A stretch of 64,000 nucleotides of DNA from VRUE01 sp963695835 (GTDB lineage: Bacteria > Actinomycetota > Thermoleophilia > Solirubrobacterales > 70-9): NCBI GenBank assembly GCA_963695835.1, contig CAVOHR010000004.1, positions 186,001-250,000 on the forward strand. Direction: 5' to 3'. Under the pieces are notes generated by a model. The model had not been told where the DNA came from and searched no databases. It saw only the letters and a program-made list of their open reading frames with translations. The position numbers and the translations under genes are program-made. Positions 8,700 to 16,649 of the stretch are shown in pieces (the stretch's first letter is position 1; the number at the start of each line of letters is the position of its first letter).

Positions 8700-10577
8700 C
8701 TAGCCGATCCTGTGCAGTTGCTCGTGGATCTCGCGGGCGAGCTTGCCGGGGACGCCCGGGACCGCCTCGAGCTCCTCGCGCGTCGCCGCCAGGAAGCGCT
8801 CCGGCGTGCCGAAGTGGCGCAGGAAGGCGCGCTTGCGGGCCGGGCCGACGCCCGGCAGCTCGTCCAGCACCGAGGCGGTCATCGCCCGGTCGCGGCGGCC
8901 GCGGTGGTGGTCGATCGCGAAGCGGTGCGCCTCGTCGCGCACCCGCTGCAGCAGCTGCGAGGCCTCCGAGTCGGCGGCGAGGTCGAGCGGGGCCGGCCGG
9001 CCGGGGACGTAGATCTCCTCCTCGCGCTTGGCCAGCGAGACGATCGTCGCGCCGCGCTCGGCGAAGGGGCGCAGGGCGCGCATCCCGGCGGCGAGCTGGC
9101 CCTTGCCGCCGTCGATCACGACCAGCGAGGGCAGCGAGGCGAAGCTCTCGTCGCGCTTGCCGTCGTGCGGCGAGAGGTCGGCCTGCTCGAGATAGCGGTC
9201 CACGCGACGGCCCAGCACCTCCCCCATGGAAGCGAAGTCGTCGGACCCGTTGTCGCGCGCGCCGCGCACCTTGAACCTCCGGTAGTCCGGCTTCTTCGTC
9301 GCGCCGCCCTCGAAGACGACCATCGAGGCGACGGTGTGCTCGCCGCCGATGTTGGAGATGTCGAAGCCCTCGATGCGAACCGGCAGCTCCTCCATGTCGA
9401 GCGCCTCGCGCAGGTCGGCGAGCGAGTCGACCCGGCGCTGGCGGCGGTGCTCGCGCCGCAGCCGGTCCTGGTCGAGGGCGAGGCGGGCGTTGCGCTCGGC
9501 CAGCTCGCGCAGGCGGCGCTTGTCGCCGCGCTCGGCGACCCGCACCTCGACCGGCGAGCCGCGCCGCTCGCCCAGCGCCGCCGCCAGCAGCTCGGCGCGC
9601 CCGCGCAGGCAGGGGCCGACGACGATCGTCCGCGGCATCGCCGGCGAGGCCGAGTAGTACTGGCCGATGAACTCCTCGGCGACCTCGGCCGGCTCGCGTT
9701 CGGCCTGGTTGTCGAGGTAGAAGCTCTGCCGCTCGGCGAGGATCCCGTCGCGGACCTGGAAGACCTGGGCGTTGGCGTCGGCCCCCTCGGTGGCGACGCC
9801 GATCAGGTCGGCGGTGCCGACCGAGCCGCCGGCGACCCGCTGGCGCTCGAACAGCGAGCGGATCGCCTTGAGGCGGTCGCGGTGCAGGGCGGCGCGCTCG
9901 AACTCGTGCGCCGCGGCAGCGTCCTCCATCTTCGCCTGCTGGTCGTCCTCGACCTGCCTGTAGCGGCCGGAGAGGAAGTCGACGATCGCCTCGATGTTGC
10001 GCCGGTACTCCTGCTTGCCGACGTAGTCGACGCAGGGCGCCCCGCAGCGCTTGATGTAGTAGTCGAGGCAGGGGCTGCCGGAGCGCCGGCCCGGCTCGGC
10101 CCCCTCGCAGGTGCGGAACTGGAACAGGCGGCCGAGCAGGTCGAGCGTCTCCCGCACCCGCTTGGCGCTCGAGAAGGGGCCGAAGTAGGCGCGGCCGGCG
10201 CGGTGCTTCTCGCGGGTGAAGTAGACGCGCGGGTAGTCCTCGTCGAGGCTGACGCAGACGTAGGGGTAGGACTTGTCGTCGCGCAAGCGAATGTTGAAGC
10301 GCGGCCGGTGGCGCTTGATGAAGCTCTGCTCGGCGAGCAGCGCCTCGGCCTCGGTCGCGGTGACGAGGAAATCGATCCGCTCGACGCGCGCGGTGAGCCG
10401 CGTCTCGCCGCCGGAGAAATGCGAGGCGACCCGCTTGCGGATCGAGCGCGCCTTGCCGACGTAGAGCAGCGCGCCGGCGGCGTCGTGGAAGAGGTAGACG
10501 CCCGGGGAGTCGGGAAGCTCGCGGCGCTGCTGGGCGATCCGCTCGGCGCGGGAGGTCTCTCGGTCTCCTTCGGTCAC
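8700..10577 (-). CDS. uvrC: Excinuclease ABC subunit C
   Basis: 625-residue nuclease subunit of nucleotide excision repair, making both incisions around a lesion marked by UvrAB. Domains in order: N-terminal GIY-YIG (PGVYLFHD...LLYVGKA, residues 25-45), a Cys-containing SPCLDYYIKRCGAPC stretch near 170-185, UVR helix with FERAALHRDRL, RNase H-like core (EGFDISNIGG, VVIDGGKGQL) and a C-terminal tandem HhH (LDELPGVGPARK, LEAVPGVPGKLA). GTG start at 10577. It is divergent from the enoyl-CoA hydratase gene, with about 60 bases between them for both promoters. Confidence 0.97.
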   Translation of the reverse strand: MTEGDRETSRAERIAQQRRELPDSPGVYLFHDAAGALLYVGKARSIRKRVASHFSGGETRLTARVERIDFLVTATEAEALLAEQSFIKRHRPRFNIRLRDDKSYPYVCVSLDEDYPRVYFTREKHRAGRAYFGPFSSAKRVRETLDLLGRLFQFRTCEGAEPGRRSGSPCLDYYIKRCGAPCVDYVGKQEYRRNIEAIVDFLSGRYRQVEDDQQAKMEDAAAAHEFERAALHRDRLKAIRSLFERQRVAGGSVGTADLIGVATEGADANAQVFQVRDGILAERQSFYLDNQAEREPAEVAEEFIGQYYSASPAMPRTIVVGPCLRGRAELLAAALGERRGSPVEVRVAERGDKRRLRELAERNARLALDQDRLRREHRRQRRVDSLADLREALDMEELPVRIEGFDISNIGGEHTVASMVVFEGGATKKPDYRRFKVRGARDNGSDDFASMGEVLGRRVDRYLEQADLSPHDGKRDESFASLPSLVVIDGGKGQLAAGMRALRPFAERGATIVSLAKREEEIYVPGRPAPLDLAADSEASQLLQRVRDEAHRFAIDHHRGRRDRAMTASVLDELPGVGPARKRAFLRHFGTPERFLAATREELEAVPGVPGKLAREIHEQLHRIG

Positions 10578-10639
10578 TCGCCCAAGGGTAGGCTCCCGGC
10601 CACTCGGCCAATTTCACTAAACGGACGGAGAGAGCGCGA

Positions 10640-11464
10640 ATGACCACCGAGACGATCGGCCCCCCCGAGCTGAGCACGCTGCGGATCGAGATCGACGGGG
10701 AGATCGGCACCCTCACCCTCGACCGGCCCGACTCCTTCAACGCGATGAGCCCGGAGATGATCGGCGAGCTGACCGTCGCCTTCGCCTGGCTCGCCGACCA
10801 GGCGCCGCTGCGGGCACTCGTGATCACCGGCGCCGGCAAGGCGTTCTGCGCCGGCGGCGACGTCAACTGGTTCAAGACCGGAGTCGAGGACGACTCGATC
10901 GACCTGCCCGCGCAGGTGCGGCGCGGGGCCGAGGCGCTGCACCAGGCGATCGTCGACCTGCGCCGCATCCCCTATCCGGTGATCGCCGCGGTCAACGGCC
11001 CGGCGGCCGGCGCCGGCTTCTCGCTGGCCCTCGCCTGCGACATCCGGATCGCCTCCGAGGCCGCCTTCTTCGCCCCCGCCTACGGGCGGATCGGCGCCTC
11101 CCCGGACGGCGGCATGACCTACTTCCTGCCGCGCGTGGTCGGGCCCAGCCGGGCGCTGGAGATCCTGCTCGAAGATCCGAACATGAGCCCGCAGGACGCG
11201 CTGGCCGAGCGGCTGGTCTCCGAGCTGGCGCCGCCCGGGGAGCTGATGGAGCGGGCCCGGGCGAAGGCCGAGGGGCTGGCGGCGAAGGCCCCCTACTACG
11301 TGAAGATGGCGAAACGTCTCTGCGGGGTGAGCATCGAGAACAGCATCACCGAGCACCTGCAGCTGGAGCGCCACGGGATCGCCGACAGCATGGCCACCGA
11401 GGACCTGCACGCCGCGGTGACCGCCTTCTTCGGCGGCGAGAAGCCCGAGTTCCAGGGCCGCTGA
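10640..11464 (+). CDS. Enoyl-CoA hydratase/isomerase family protein
   Basis: 274-residue crotonase-fold enzyme acting on acyl-CoA thioesters. AFCAGGDVNWF and AAVNGPAAGAGFSLALACDIRIA form the two oxyanion-hole strands, and the SPDGGMTYFLPR segment carries the loop that normally holds a catalytic acid. The usual hydratase Glu pair is not clear, so isomerase or another crotonase reaction is possible. The start at 10640 has GGACGGAGAGAG upstream. Monocistronic in appearance; the next gene has its own likely promoter. Confidence 0.9.
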   Translation: MTTETIGPPELSTLRIEIDGEIGTLTLDRPDSFNAMSPEMIGELTVAFAWLADQAPLRALVITGAGKAFCAGGDVNWFKTGVEDDSIDLPAQVRRGAEALHQAIVDLRRIPYPVIAAVNGPAAGAGFSLALACDIRIASEAAFFAPAYGRIGASPDGGMTYFLPRVVGPSRALEILLEDPNMSPQDALAERLVSELAPPGELMERARAKAEGLAAKAPYYVKMAKRLCGVSIENSITEHLQLERHGIADSMATEDLHAAVTAFFGGEKPEFQGR

Positions 11465-11470
11465 ACCGGA

Positions 11471-11499
11471 ATCGACTCGCGAGCGTATCCGAGCTACAG
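11471..11499 (+). promoter_or_regulatory. Possible promoter of the cupredoxin lipoprotein gene
   Basis: TCGACT (11471-11476), 17 bases, then TACAGT (11494-11499), about 42 bases before the ATG at 11541. Only a partial match to the vegetative consensus; a hypothesis from spacing and position. Confidence 0.3.
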
Positions 11500-11540
11500 T
11501 CCATGTTCGAGCCGTGGTTTTCGATCGAAAGGATTCGCCG

Positions 11541-11969
11541 ATGAAGAAGCTCGCCGCCCTGCTCGCCCTGGCGCTCGCCTCCGCCGCCCTCGTCGCCTGC
11601 GGCGGCAGCAGCTCGACCACGACGACCTCGGAAGGCAACGAAGCCGGCGGCGGCGCGGCGGCCGAAGCGGGTGGAGGCGGCGAATCGACCGTCGAATTCG
11701 AAGCCGACCCGAACGGCCAGCTCGCCTACACGACCACCGAAGCCACCGCCAAGGCCGGCAAGGTGACCGTCGACTTCAACAACCCGCAGGGCCTCACCCA
11801 CGACGTCGCGATCGAAGACGAAAAGGGCGAAACCGTCGGCAAGACCGAACTGATCGCCGGCAGCCAGACCTCGACCACCGTCGACCTCAAGCCGGGCACC
11901 TACCACTACTACTGCACCGTCCCGGGCCACCGCGAAGCCGGCATGGAAGGCACGCTCACCGTCAAGTGA
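11541..11969 (+). CDS. Cupredoxin-domain lipoprotein (plastocyanin/azurin-like)
   Basis: 142 aa. Residues 1-17 are a signal peptide ending in the lipobox LVAC, so the mature protein should be lipid-anchored at Cys17. A Gly/Ala/Glu-rich linker follows, then a cupredoxin domain with GLTHDVAI (first His ligand) and the C-terminal YYCTVPGHREAGM (Cys, His, Met), a complete type-1 copper site. Probable role: extracytoplasmic electron carrier or copper binding. All 13 Glu codons are GAA, whereas the neighbouring hydratase gene uses almost only GAG; such a codon split is also seen in the secreted protein at 26495. An in-frame GTG at 11514 is rejected because it precedes the signal peptide. Confidence 0.9.
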   Translation: MKKLAALLALALASAALVACGGSSSTTTTSEGNEAGGGAAAEAGGGGESTVEFEADPNGQLAYTTTEATAKAGKVTVDFNNPQGLTHDVAIEDEKGETVGKTELIAGSQTSTTVDLKPGTYHYYCTVPGHREAGMEGTLTVK

Positions 11970-12055
11970 GGAGCCCCTCGGGACCGAGGGTCCCGGGTTG
12001 TGTCGGCGCGACGGCAGGTGTACGGTCACGACACCCCAACCGATGGAGGAATCCC

Positions 12056-12415
12056 ATGGCAGTTCAAGTCAAGAACTTCGATGCCCCCGACGAGACCCGC
12101 AAGTTCGAGGGGAACGGCCAGGCAAAGGTCGTTCAGCTCGCCGGCCACGCGGTCGCCGAAGGCACCTTCGAGCCAGGCTGGAAATGGTCGGAGAACGTGA
12201 AGCCGATCGCGGGTACCGACTCATGCCAGGTTGCCCATTTCGGCTACGTGCTGTCAGGCAGCATGCGCATCTTCATGGACGACGGCACGGAGGCCGAGGT
12301 CAAGGCCGGTGACGTGTTCGCCATCCCGCCGGGCCACGACGCCGAGGTCCCCGGCCCCGAGGCCTGCGTGATGGTCGACTTCGGCGAGATCGGCGACTAC
12401 GCGAAGCGCGACTGA
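12056..12415 (+). CDS. Cupin-domain protein
   Basis: 119 residues forming a single cupin barrel: HFGYVLSGSMRIFMDDGTE is motif 1 and GDVFAIPPGHDAEV is motif 2 with a potential metal His. Start ATG at 12056 has GGAGGA six bases upstream. Cytosolic; family members can be small enzymes, sensors or storage proteins and the sequence does not decide. It converges on the ferredoxin gene, with a hairpin between them at 12462-12489. Confidence 0.88.
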   Translation: MAVQVKNFDAPDETRKFEGNGQAKVVQLAGHAVAEGTFEPGWKWSENVKPIAGTDSCQVAHFGYVLSGSMRIFMDDGTEAEVKAGDVFAIPPGHDAEVPGPEACVMVDFGEIGDYAKRD

Positions 12416-12461
12416 AAACGGTTGTAGTACCGATCCTCGCAGGAGCACCTTGACCCCCCTT

Positions 12462-12489
12462 GAGACCGTCGTTACGGGAAGACGGTCTC
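12462..12489. terminator. Hairpin between convergent cupin and ferredoxin genes
   Basis: A 9-bp perfect stem (GAGACCGTC / GACGGTCTC) with a 10-base loop. It overlaps the last codons and stop of the ferredoxin gene and lies about 47 bases past the cupin stop. No U-tract, so a factor-independent terminator is only a possibility. Confidence 0.5.
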
Positions 12490-12678
12490 CCCCGTCTCGC
12501 TGTCGACGACCGAGATCGCCACTGCGGGGCAGACTTCGGCCGCCTCGAGGATCAGCTCGTCGGGGCCGGCGCCGATCACCGTCGCGGTGTCGTCCAGCTG
12601 GAAGACCTGGGGGGCGATGTCGACGCAGTCGCCGTGGGCGCTGCACTCGTTGGGGTCGATCTTGGGGACGTAGCTCAT
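12472..12678 (-). CDS. Ferredoxin, [3Fe-4S]-type small
   Basis: 68 aa. Cys pattern NECSAHGDCVDIAP...EVCPAVAI: Cys, then Cys six residues later, then CP near residue 50. This is the three-Cys arrangement of actinobacterial 3Fe-4S ferredoxins in which the position between the first two is not Cys. ATG at 12678 overlaps the stop of the FAD oxidoreductase gene. As last gene of the apbE operon it likely receives electrons from the oxidoreductase; the final acceptor is unknown. Confidence 0.92.
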   Translation of the reverse strand: MSYVPKIDPNECSAHGDCVDIAPQVFQLDDTATVIGAGPDELILEAAEVCPAVAISVVDSETGETVFP

Positions 12679-13865
12679 GCTGCCTCCTTCTTTCTCTCGG
12701 CTGCGGGGAAGTGGCCGGCGTCGATCCGCTTCCTCAGCGCCGGGATCGCGCGGGGGCGGCCGACGGCGAGTCCCGCGACCGGTACGCCGCTGCGGGTGAA
12801 GACGGCTTCGAAGTCGCGGCTCGCCGGGTCGCCGTCGAAGACGACGGCGTCGGAATGGTGGGCGTGGCCGACGTACTGGATCCGCAGCCCGTACTGGTCG
12901 CTCCAGAAGCTCGGCAGCGGCGGCGTCCCCGGGTAGTCGCCGAGCATCGCCTTGGCCGCGGCGGCGCCCTGCCAGGCCGCCGCGTCCCAGTGCTCCGTGC
13001 GCGCGTGGGCGCCGAAGCGCGGGTCGAAGGGGACCGAGGCGTCGCCGGCGGCGAAGACCCCGGGGAGCTTGGCGCGGCCCGAGGTGTCGGTGCGCACGCC
13101 GTCCTCCTCGAGGCCGCTGCCGCGCAGCCACTCGGTGGCCGGCGCGGTGCCGACCCCGACCACGACCGCGTCGCAGGCGACCCGCTCGCCGCCGGCGAGG
13201 ACCAGCTCCTCGACCCGGCCCTCGCCGCGGGCGCCCTCGAGCCGGGCGCCGGCGAGGACGCGGACGCCCTCCTCGCGGTGCAGATCGGCGAACCAGCCGC
13301 CCAGCTGCTCGCCGAGGATCGGGGCCAGCGGCACCTGGAGGGCCTCGATCACGGTCACCTCGACGCCGAGCTTGCGCGCCGTCGCCGCGACCTCCTGGCC
13401 GATGAAGCCGGCGCCGACGATCGCCAGCCGGGCGCCGGCGAGCAGCTCGCCGCGGAGCCGCCGCGCGTCGGCCACGGTGCGCAGCGCGTGGACGTTCTCG
13501 TACTCGGCGAGGAACGGCAGCCGGCGGGCGGCACCGCCGGTCGCGATCAGCAGCTTCTCGTAGGGCAGCGCCGCGCCGGAGCCGAGCCGCAGCCGCCGGG
13601 AGGACGGATCGAGCCCGGTCGCGCGGTCGCCGAGCAGCAGCTCGACCCCTTTCTCCTCGTACCACCAGGCGGGCCGGTAGGCGAGGTCCTCGTCGCTCGC
13701 CTCCCCCGCCAGCACCTCCTTGGAGAGCGGCGGGCGGTCGTAGGGCGGCTCCGGCTCGGCGCAGACCAGCCGCACCGTGCCCTCGTAGCCACGGCGGCGC
13801 AGCGTCTCGGCGCAACGCTGCGCCGCGAGCCCGCCGCCGACGATGACGATTCCGTTGTCCTTCAT
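12675..13865 (-). CDS. FAD-dependent NAD(P)H:ferredoxin-type oxidoreductase
   Basis: 396 aa. N-terminal IVIVGGGLAAQRCAETLRR binds FAD; LAIVGAGFIGQEVA near residue 150 binds NAD(P); GVFAAGDAS near 275 is the second flavin motif; a C-terminal reductase domain follows. Resembles putidaredoxin/rhodocoxin reductases. Start ATG at 13865 overlaps the upstream stop and its own stop overlaps the ferredoxin start, so the three downstream genes are translationally coupled. Expected to move electrons between NAD(P)H and the ferredoxin. Confidence 0.93.
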   Translation of the reverse strand: MKDNGIVIVGGGLAAQRCAETLRRRGYEGTVRLVCAEPEPPYDRPPLSKEVLAGEASDEDLAYRPAWWYEEKGVELLLGDRATGLDPSSRRLRLGSGAALPYEKLLIATGGAARRLPFLAEYENVHALRTVADARRLRGELLAGARLAIVGAGFIGQEVAATARKLGVEVTVIEALQVPLAPILGEQLGGWFADLHREEGVRVLAGARLEGARGEGRVEELVLAGGERVACDAVVVGVGTAPATEWLRGSGLEEDGVRTDTSGRAKLPGVFAAGDASVPFDPRFGAHARTEHWDAAAWQGAAAAKAMLGDYPGTPPLPSFWSDQYGLRIQYVGHAHHSDAVVFDGDPASRDFEAVFTRSGVPVAGLAVGRPRAIPALRKRIDAGHFPAAERKKEAA

Positions 13866-14539
13866 CACGCCTCCTCGGTCACTGGGATGGGTCGAAGCTG
13901 CCGGGGCCGCGGGCGGCGGACGGCCGGGGAATCGCCGTCCGCCGCGCGCTGCCGCCGCCGGGCCGCGCGCTGCGCGGCGCCGAGCCTGTACAGGAAGAGC
14001 CCTGCGATCGGGACGCCCGTCGCGATCGCCCAGGCGCGGAACAGCGGCGCCGAGGCGTCGGTGCCGGCGGCGAGGGCGTGCCCCAGGCCGAGCAGGTAGA
14101 CGACGATCGTCGCCCGGTGCGCCTTGCGCCAGAGGCGCGCGCCGATCCGCTTGCGCAGGTAGTAGCTCAGCCCGAGCAGCGCCGCCAGGTAGCCGCCGAC
14201 GATCCCCGCCGCCACCGCCAGCGGCCGGAAGCCGATCGCGAAGGGGACGGTGACGCCGGCGATCCCGGGGTGCAGCCAGGGGTCGCCGAGCAGGGTGATG
14301 CCGTGGACGGCGATCGCGACCAGCCCGGCCAGCGCCGTGTGCTCGTGGATCGCCAAGAGCTTGCGGGAGAGGCCGGGGCGGCGCATCACCCTGCCGGCCA
14401 TCGCCAGGCCCAGCCCGACCGAGATCGTGACCAGGGCCATCGCGACCAGCCCGGAGGCGCGGCCGGCCAGCCACCAGCCGTGGCTCTGAAGCGTCGTCGA
14501 GACGGCGCCGGCGCCGCCTGCCGCCGCCGCGGTCACCAT
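13865..14539 (-). CDS. Ferric-reductase-like transmembrane (b-heme) protein
   Basis: 224 aa with about six hydrophobic helices. Paired histidines in LLAIHEHTALAGLVAIAVHG and KAHRATIVVYLLGLGHAL are spaced 12-13 residues apart, as needed to hold two hemes across the membrane; this is the ferric reductase/MsrQ-YedZ superfamily. A basic C-terminal tail (residues 195-224) is cytoplasmic. ATG at 14539 overlaps the apbE stop. With ApbE upstream, an FMN-bearing partner is expected. It probably carries electrons across the membrane, but direction and acceptor are not shown. Confidence 0.88.
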   Translation of the reverse strand: MVTAAAAGGAGAVSTTLQSHGWWLAGRASGLVAMALVTISVGLGLAMAGRVMRRPGLSRKLLAIHEHTALAGLVAIAVHGITLLGDPWLHPGIAGVTVPFAIGFRPLAVAAGIVGGYLAALLGLSYYLRKRIGARLWRKAHRATIVVYLLGLGHALAAGTDASAPLFRAWAIATGVPIAGLFLYRLGAAQRAARRRQRAADGDSPAVRRPRPRQLRPIPVTEEA

Positions 14540-15516
14540 GACGCCCTCCCGGCCCCCGCGGGCAGGCGCACGCGCGGCTTCACGCTGAGCGGCCCGACCG
14601 GCTCGACCCGGCCGTCGTCGTGGACCAGCAGCCCGCCGCGCTCGGCCAGCACCTCGCGGCCCCGCTCGGGGCCGGAGAGCAGCGCCGTCTTGGAGAAGGT
14701 CTCGGCCTCGACCGCGGTGTCGCCGAGGGCGGTGACGCCGACCAGCCCGGTCCAGGCCGGCCGGCCGCCGGCCGGGTCGAGCAGGTGATGGGCGAAGTGG
14801 CCCCCGGCGTCGCGCCAGATCCGCACGTTGAGGCCGGAGGTGGCGACGCCGCCGTTGTTGAGGCGCAGCACGTGGGCGCGCTCCCCCGTCAGCGGGTGCT
14901 CGACGAAGACCTCGTAGGGGTGCAGGAGGGCGTCGGGGCCGCCGATCCGGATGTCGCCGCCGCAGTCGACGATGAAGCGCGAGTAGCCGCGCAGCTGCTC
15001 GGCGACCAGGTCGGCGGCGAGACCCTTGCCGGCGCCGCCGGTGTCGAAGCGGACGCCGGGCGGACGCGAGATCGTCCCCGCCTCGTCGTCGACCTCGAAG
15101 CTGCGCCAGCGCGCCGCCGGGTTGGGACTGGCGGGACGGCGCTCGGGCGCCTCGGCGAGGGCGTCGGCGAGCGGCGCGCCGGCGACGCCGGCGCGCGAGC
15201 CGACGTAGCCGGCCGACTCGATCTCGTCGGCCAGGGTCGGGTCGACCAGGCCACCGCTGCGCTCCGCCGCCGCGATCCCGGCCTTGACCGCCGCCCGCAG
15301 CAGCGCCGAGGCCGGCACCCGCTCGCGCCGGTCGGCGTTGAAGGCGCAGAGCTCGCTCTCGGGCTTGAAGCGCGAGAGCTTGGCGTCGAACTCGGCGATG
15401 AATCGCCGCGCTCGCTCGGCCGCCGCTTCCGCCGGCTCCATCCCGGGCCCCGGCTCGCCGATCAGCAGGCGGACGTGGGAGCCCATCGCGTCGAATTGGA
15501 CGTCGTGTTCGCTCAT
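14533..15516 (-). CDS. apbE: FAD:protein FMN transferase
   Basis: 327 aa, ApbE family: attaches FMN to a Thr/Ser of partner redox proteins. FDAMGSHVRL at the N terminus, the GGAGKGLAADL stretch, DCGGDIRIGG and a late ALGDTAVEAETFSKTALL match the FAD/Mg site. No signal peptide or lipobox is visible at the start chosen (ATG 15516), so it may act in the cytoplasm. First gene of the redox operon. No obvious DGxTSAT-type FMN-acceptor protein is encoded beside it, so the target is elsewhere or unrecognised. Confidence 0.93.
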   Translation of the reverse strand: MSEHDVQFDAMGSHVRLLIGEPGPGMEPAEAAAERARRFIAEFDAKLSRFKPESELCAFNADRRERVPASALLRAAVKAGIAAAERSGGLVDPTLADEIESAGYVGSRAGVAGAPLADALAEAPERRPASPNPAARWRSFEVDDEAGTISRPPGVRFDTGGAGKGLAADLVAEQLRGYSRFIVDCGGDIRIGGPDALLHPYEVFVEHPLTGERAHVLRLNNGGVATSGLNVRIWRDAGGHFAHHLLDPAGGRPAWTGLVGVTALGDTAVEAETFSKTALLSGPERGREVLAERGGLLVHDDGRVEPVGPLSVKPRVRLPAGAGRASW

Positions 15517-15528
15517 AGAAGATCCTCC

Positions 15529-15569
15529 CGCTGTTCCTTCTCGGGAAATAGTGGGGCAAGGGAACAGCG
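15529..15569. repeat. Family D palindrome, copy 1
   Basis: Arms CGCTGTTCC (15529-15537) and GGAACAGCG (15561-15569) enclosing a segment whose reverse complement resembles the loop of the 19234 copy (TGCCCCACTAT against TGCCCCGCTAT). It lies 15 bases past the stop of the small gene at 15584 and just before apbE. The two copies are in opposite orientation and bracket the two-component cluster. Confidence 0.6.
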
Positions 15570-15583
15570 CAGGCTGGAGTGGC

Positions 15584-15868
15584 TCATGATGCCCCCGTGG
15601 TCACCGGCGCCGCTTCGCTCGAGGCGAATTCGGGCGCCGAGCCGGTCACGACCGCGCCGCCGCTGACGGTGGTCGCGCCAGGGGTGGGCACGACCGTGGT
15701 GACGACGCGGCGCTTGATCAGCTTGCGCACCAGCACCGGGCGCGGAGGCGGCGGGGTCGACGCTGCGAGCTGGTAGGTGAGCAGCGCGAACAGCGCCAGG
15801 AATAGCGCCAGCGAGCCCCAGAGGACCGCGGCCGGGCCGGGCCGGCGAGGGCGGCGCGACTCAGTCAC
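15584..15868 (-). CDS. Small membrane-anchored Thr-rich protein
   Basis: 94 aa. GTG start at 15868, overlapping the stop region of the upstream small gene. One hydrophobic helix (residues 12-30, VLWGSLALFLALFALL) preceded by Arg/Pro, then a Pro-rich and basic stretch (KLIKRR) and an extracytoplasmic tail with AVVTGSAP and terminal APVTTGAS. That tail motif recurs in the proteins at 15861 and 19291. No enzymatic domain visible. Co-transcription with the upstream repeat protein suggests they work at the membrane together. Confidence 0.7.
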   Translation of the reverse strand: MTESRRPRRPGPAAVLWGSLALFLALFALLTYQLAASTPPPPRPVLVRKLIKRRVVTTVVPTPGATTVSGGAVVTGSAPEFASSEAAPVTTGAS

Positions 15869-16508
15869 CGCCCTCGCCCCCGTCCCCGCCCTCGCTCTCG
15901 CTCTCGCCGCCGCCGCCGCCACCGCTGCTCGCGGTGGTGACCGGGGCGCTGCCGCCGCCCGAGCCGGCGCTGCCGCTGCTGTTGGTGGTGACCGGAGCGA
16001 TGGTGTGAGCGCCCGTGCTGTGGCCGGAGCCGCTGCTGTGGGTCGTCACCGGAGCGCTGTGGCCGCCGGAGGCGCTGTGGCCGCCGGAGTGCGAGCCGCT
16101 CGTGTGGGTGACCACCGGGGCGCCGTGGCCGCTCGAGCCTCCGGGCGTCGAGCCCGCGCCGGCGCTGCTGGCGCCGGTCGTGACCGGCGCCGACCCCGTG
16201 TAGGACGGCGAGGAAGGCGAGGAGCCGACCGAGGAGGCGCCGGTGCTGGCGCTGGCCGAGCCGCTCGAGTCGCCGGAGCCGGAACTCGCCCCGTAGACGC
16301 CGGCGCCGCCGCCGGCGCCCGCGACCGGGTGCTTCGGCTTGGCGTGCTTGGTGACGTGGACCGTCCGCCGCAGGACCTGGGTGTGGACCAGCGGTTTGGC
16401 CGCGACCGGCGGCGAGGCGCCCTGGTTGCCGGCGCTCAACGCCAACCCGGACAGGCCGCCGAGCCCGAAGAGGGTTGCCCCGACTGCGATCTGCGTCTTC
16501 ACGTTCAC
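15861..16508 (-). CDS. Exported Ser/Thr/Gly-rich repeat protein with APVTT motifs
   Basis: 215 aa. GTG at 16508 has AGGAGG nine bases upstream. Residues 5-27 are an export signal or anchor; a basic region with TVHVTKHAKPKHP follows, then about 140 residues of low-complexity Ser/Gly/Thr carrying five units of the form APVTTxSSG or APVVTHTSG at roughly even spacing. Acidic tail ESESEGGDGGEGGD. No known domain. It diverges from the response regulator gene at 16650, so a shared regulatory region is likely. Such tails can be O-glycosylated wall linkers; that is inference. Confidence 0.75.
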   Translation of the reverse strand: MNVKTQIAVGATLFGLGGLSGLALSAGNQGASPPVAAKPLVHTQVLRRTVHVTKHAKPKHPVAGAGGGAGVYGASSGSGDSSGSASASTGASSVGSSPSSPSYTGSAPVTTGASSAGAGSTPGGSSGHGAPVVTHTSGSHSGGHSASGGHSAPVTTHSSGSGHSTGAHTIAPVTTNSSGSAGSGGGSAPVTTASSGGGGGGESESEGGDGGEGGD

Positions 16509-16590
16509 GACTGATGACCTCCTGGCCGAAGTTTGCGGGTCGCAGTCTGCGGGGCGACCGGGCAAGCGCAGCCCAGGGACGGGTAAAGGA

Positions 16591-16620
16591 TTGGCAAAAC
16601 CTCGTCGCCGAGCCTAAATC
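16591..16620 (+). promoter_or_regulatory. Candidate promoter of the two-component operon
   Basis: TTGGCA (16591-16596), 18 bases, TAAATC (16615-16620), 29 bases before the ATG at 16650. It lies in the 141-base divergent region shared with the repeat protein gene. Based on consensus resemblance only. Confidence 0.35.
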
Positions 16621-16649
16621 GGCGCCAAACCCACCGTTACAGTTGCCTC

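Noticed and set aside
15861..16508. CRISPR-like or tandem DNA repeat in the Ser/Thr-rich gene
   Set aside because: The repetition is at protein level (APVTT units) with variable codons; no direct DNA repeats with unique spacers.
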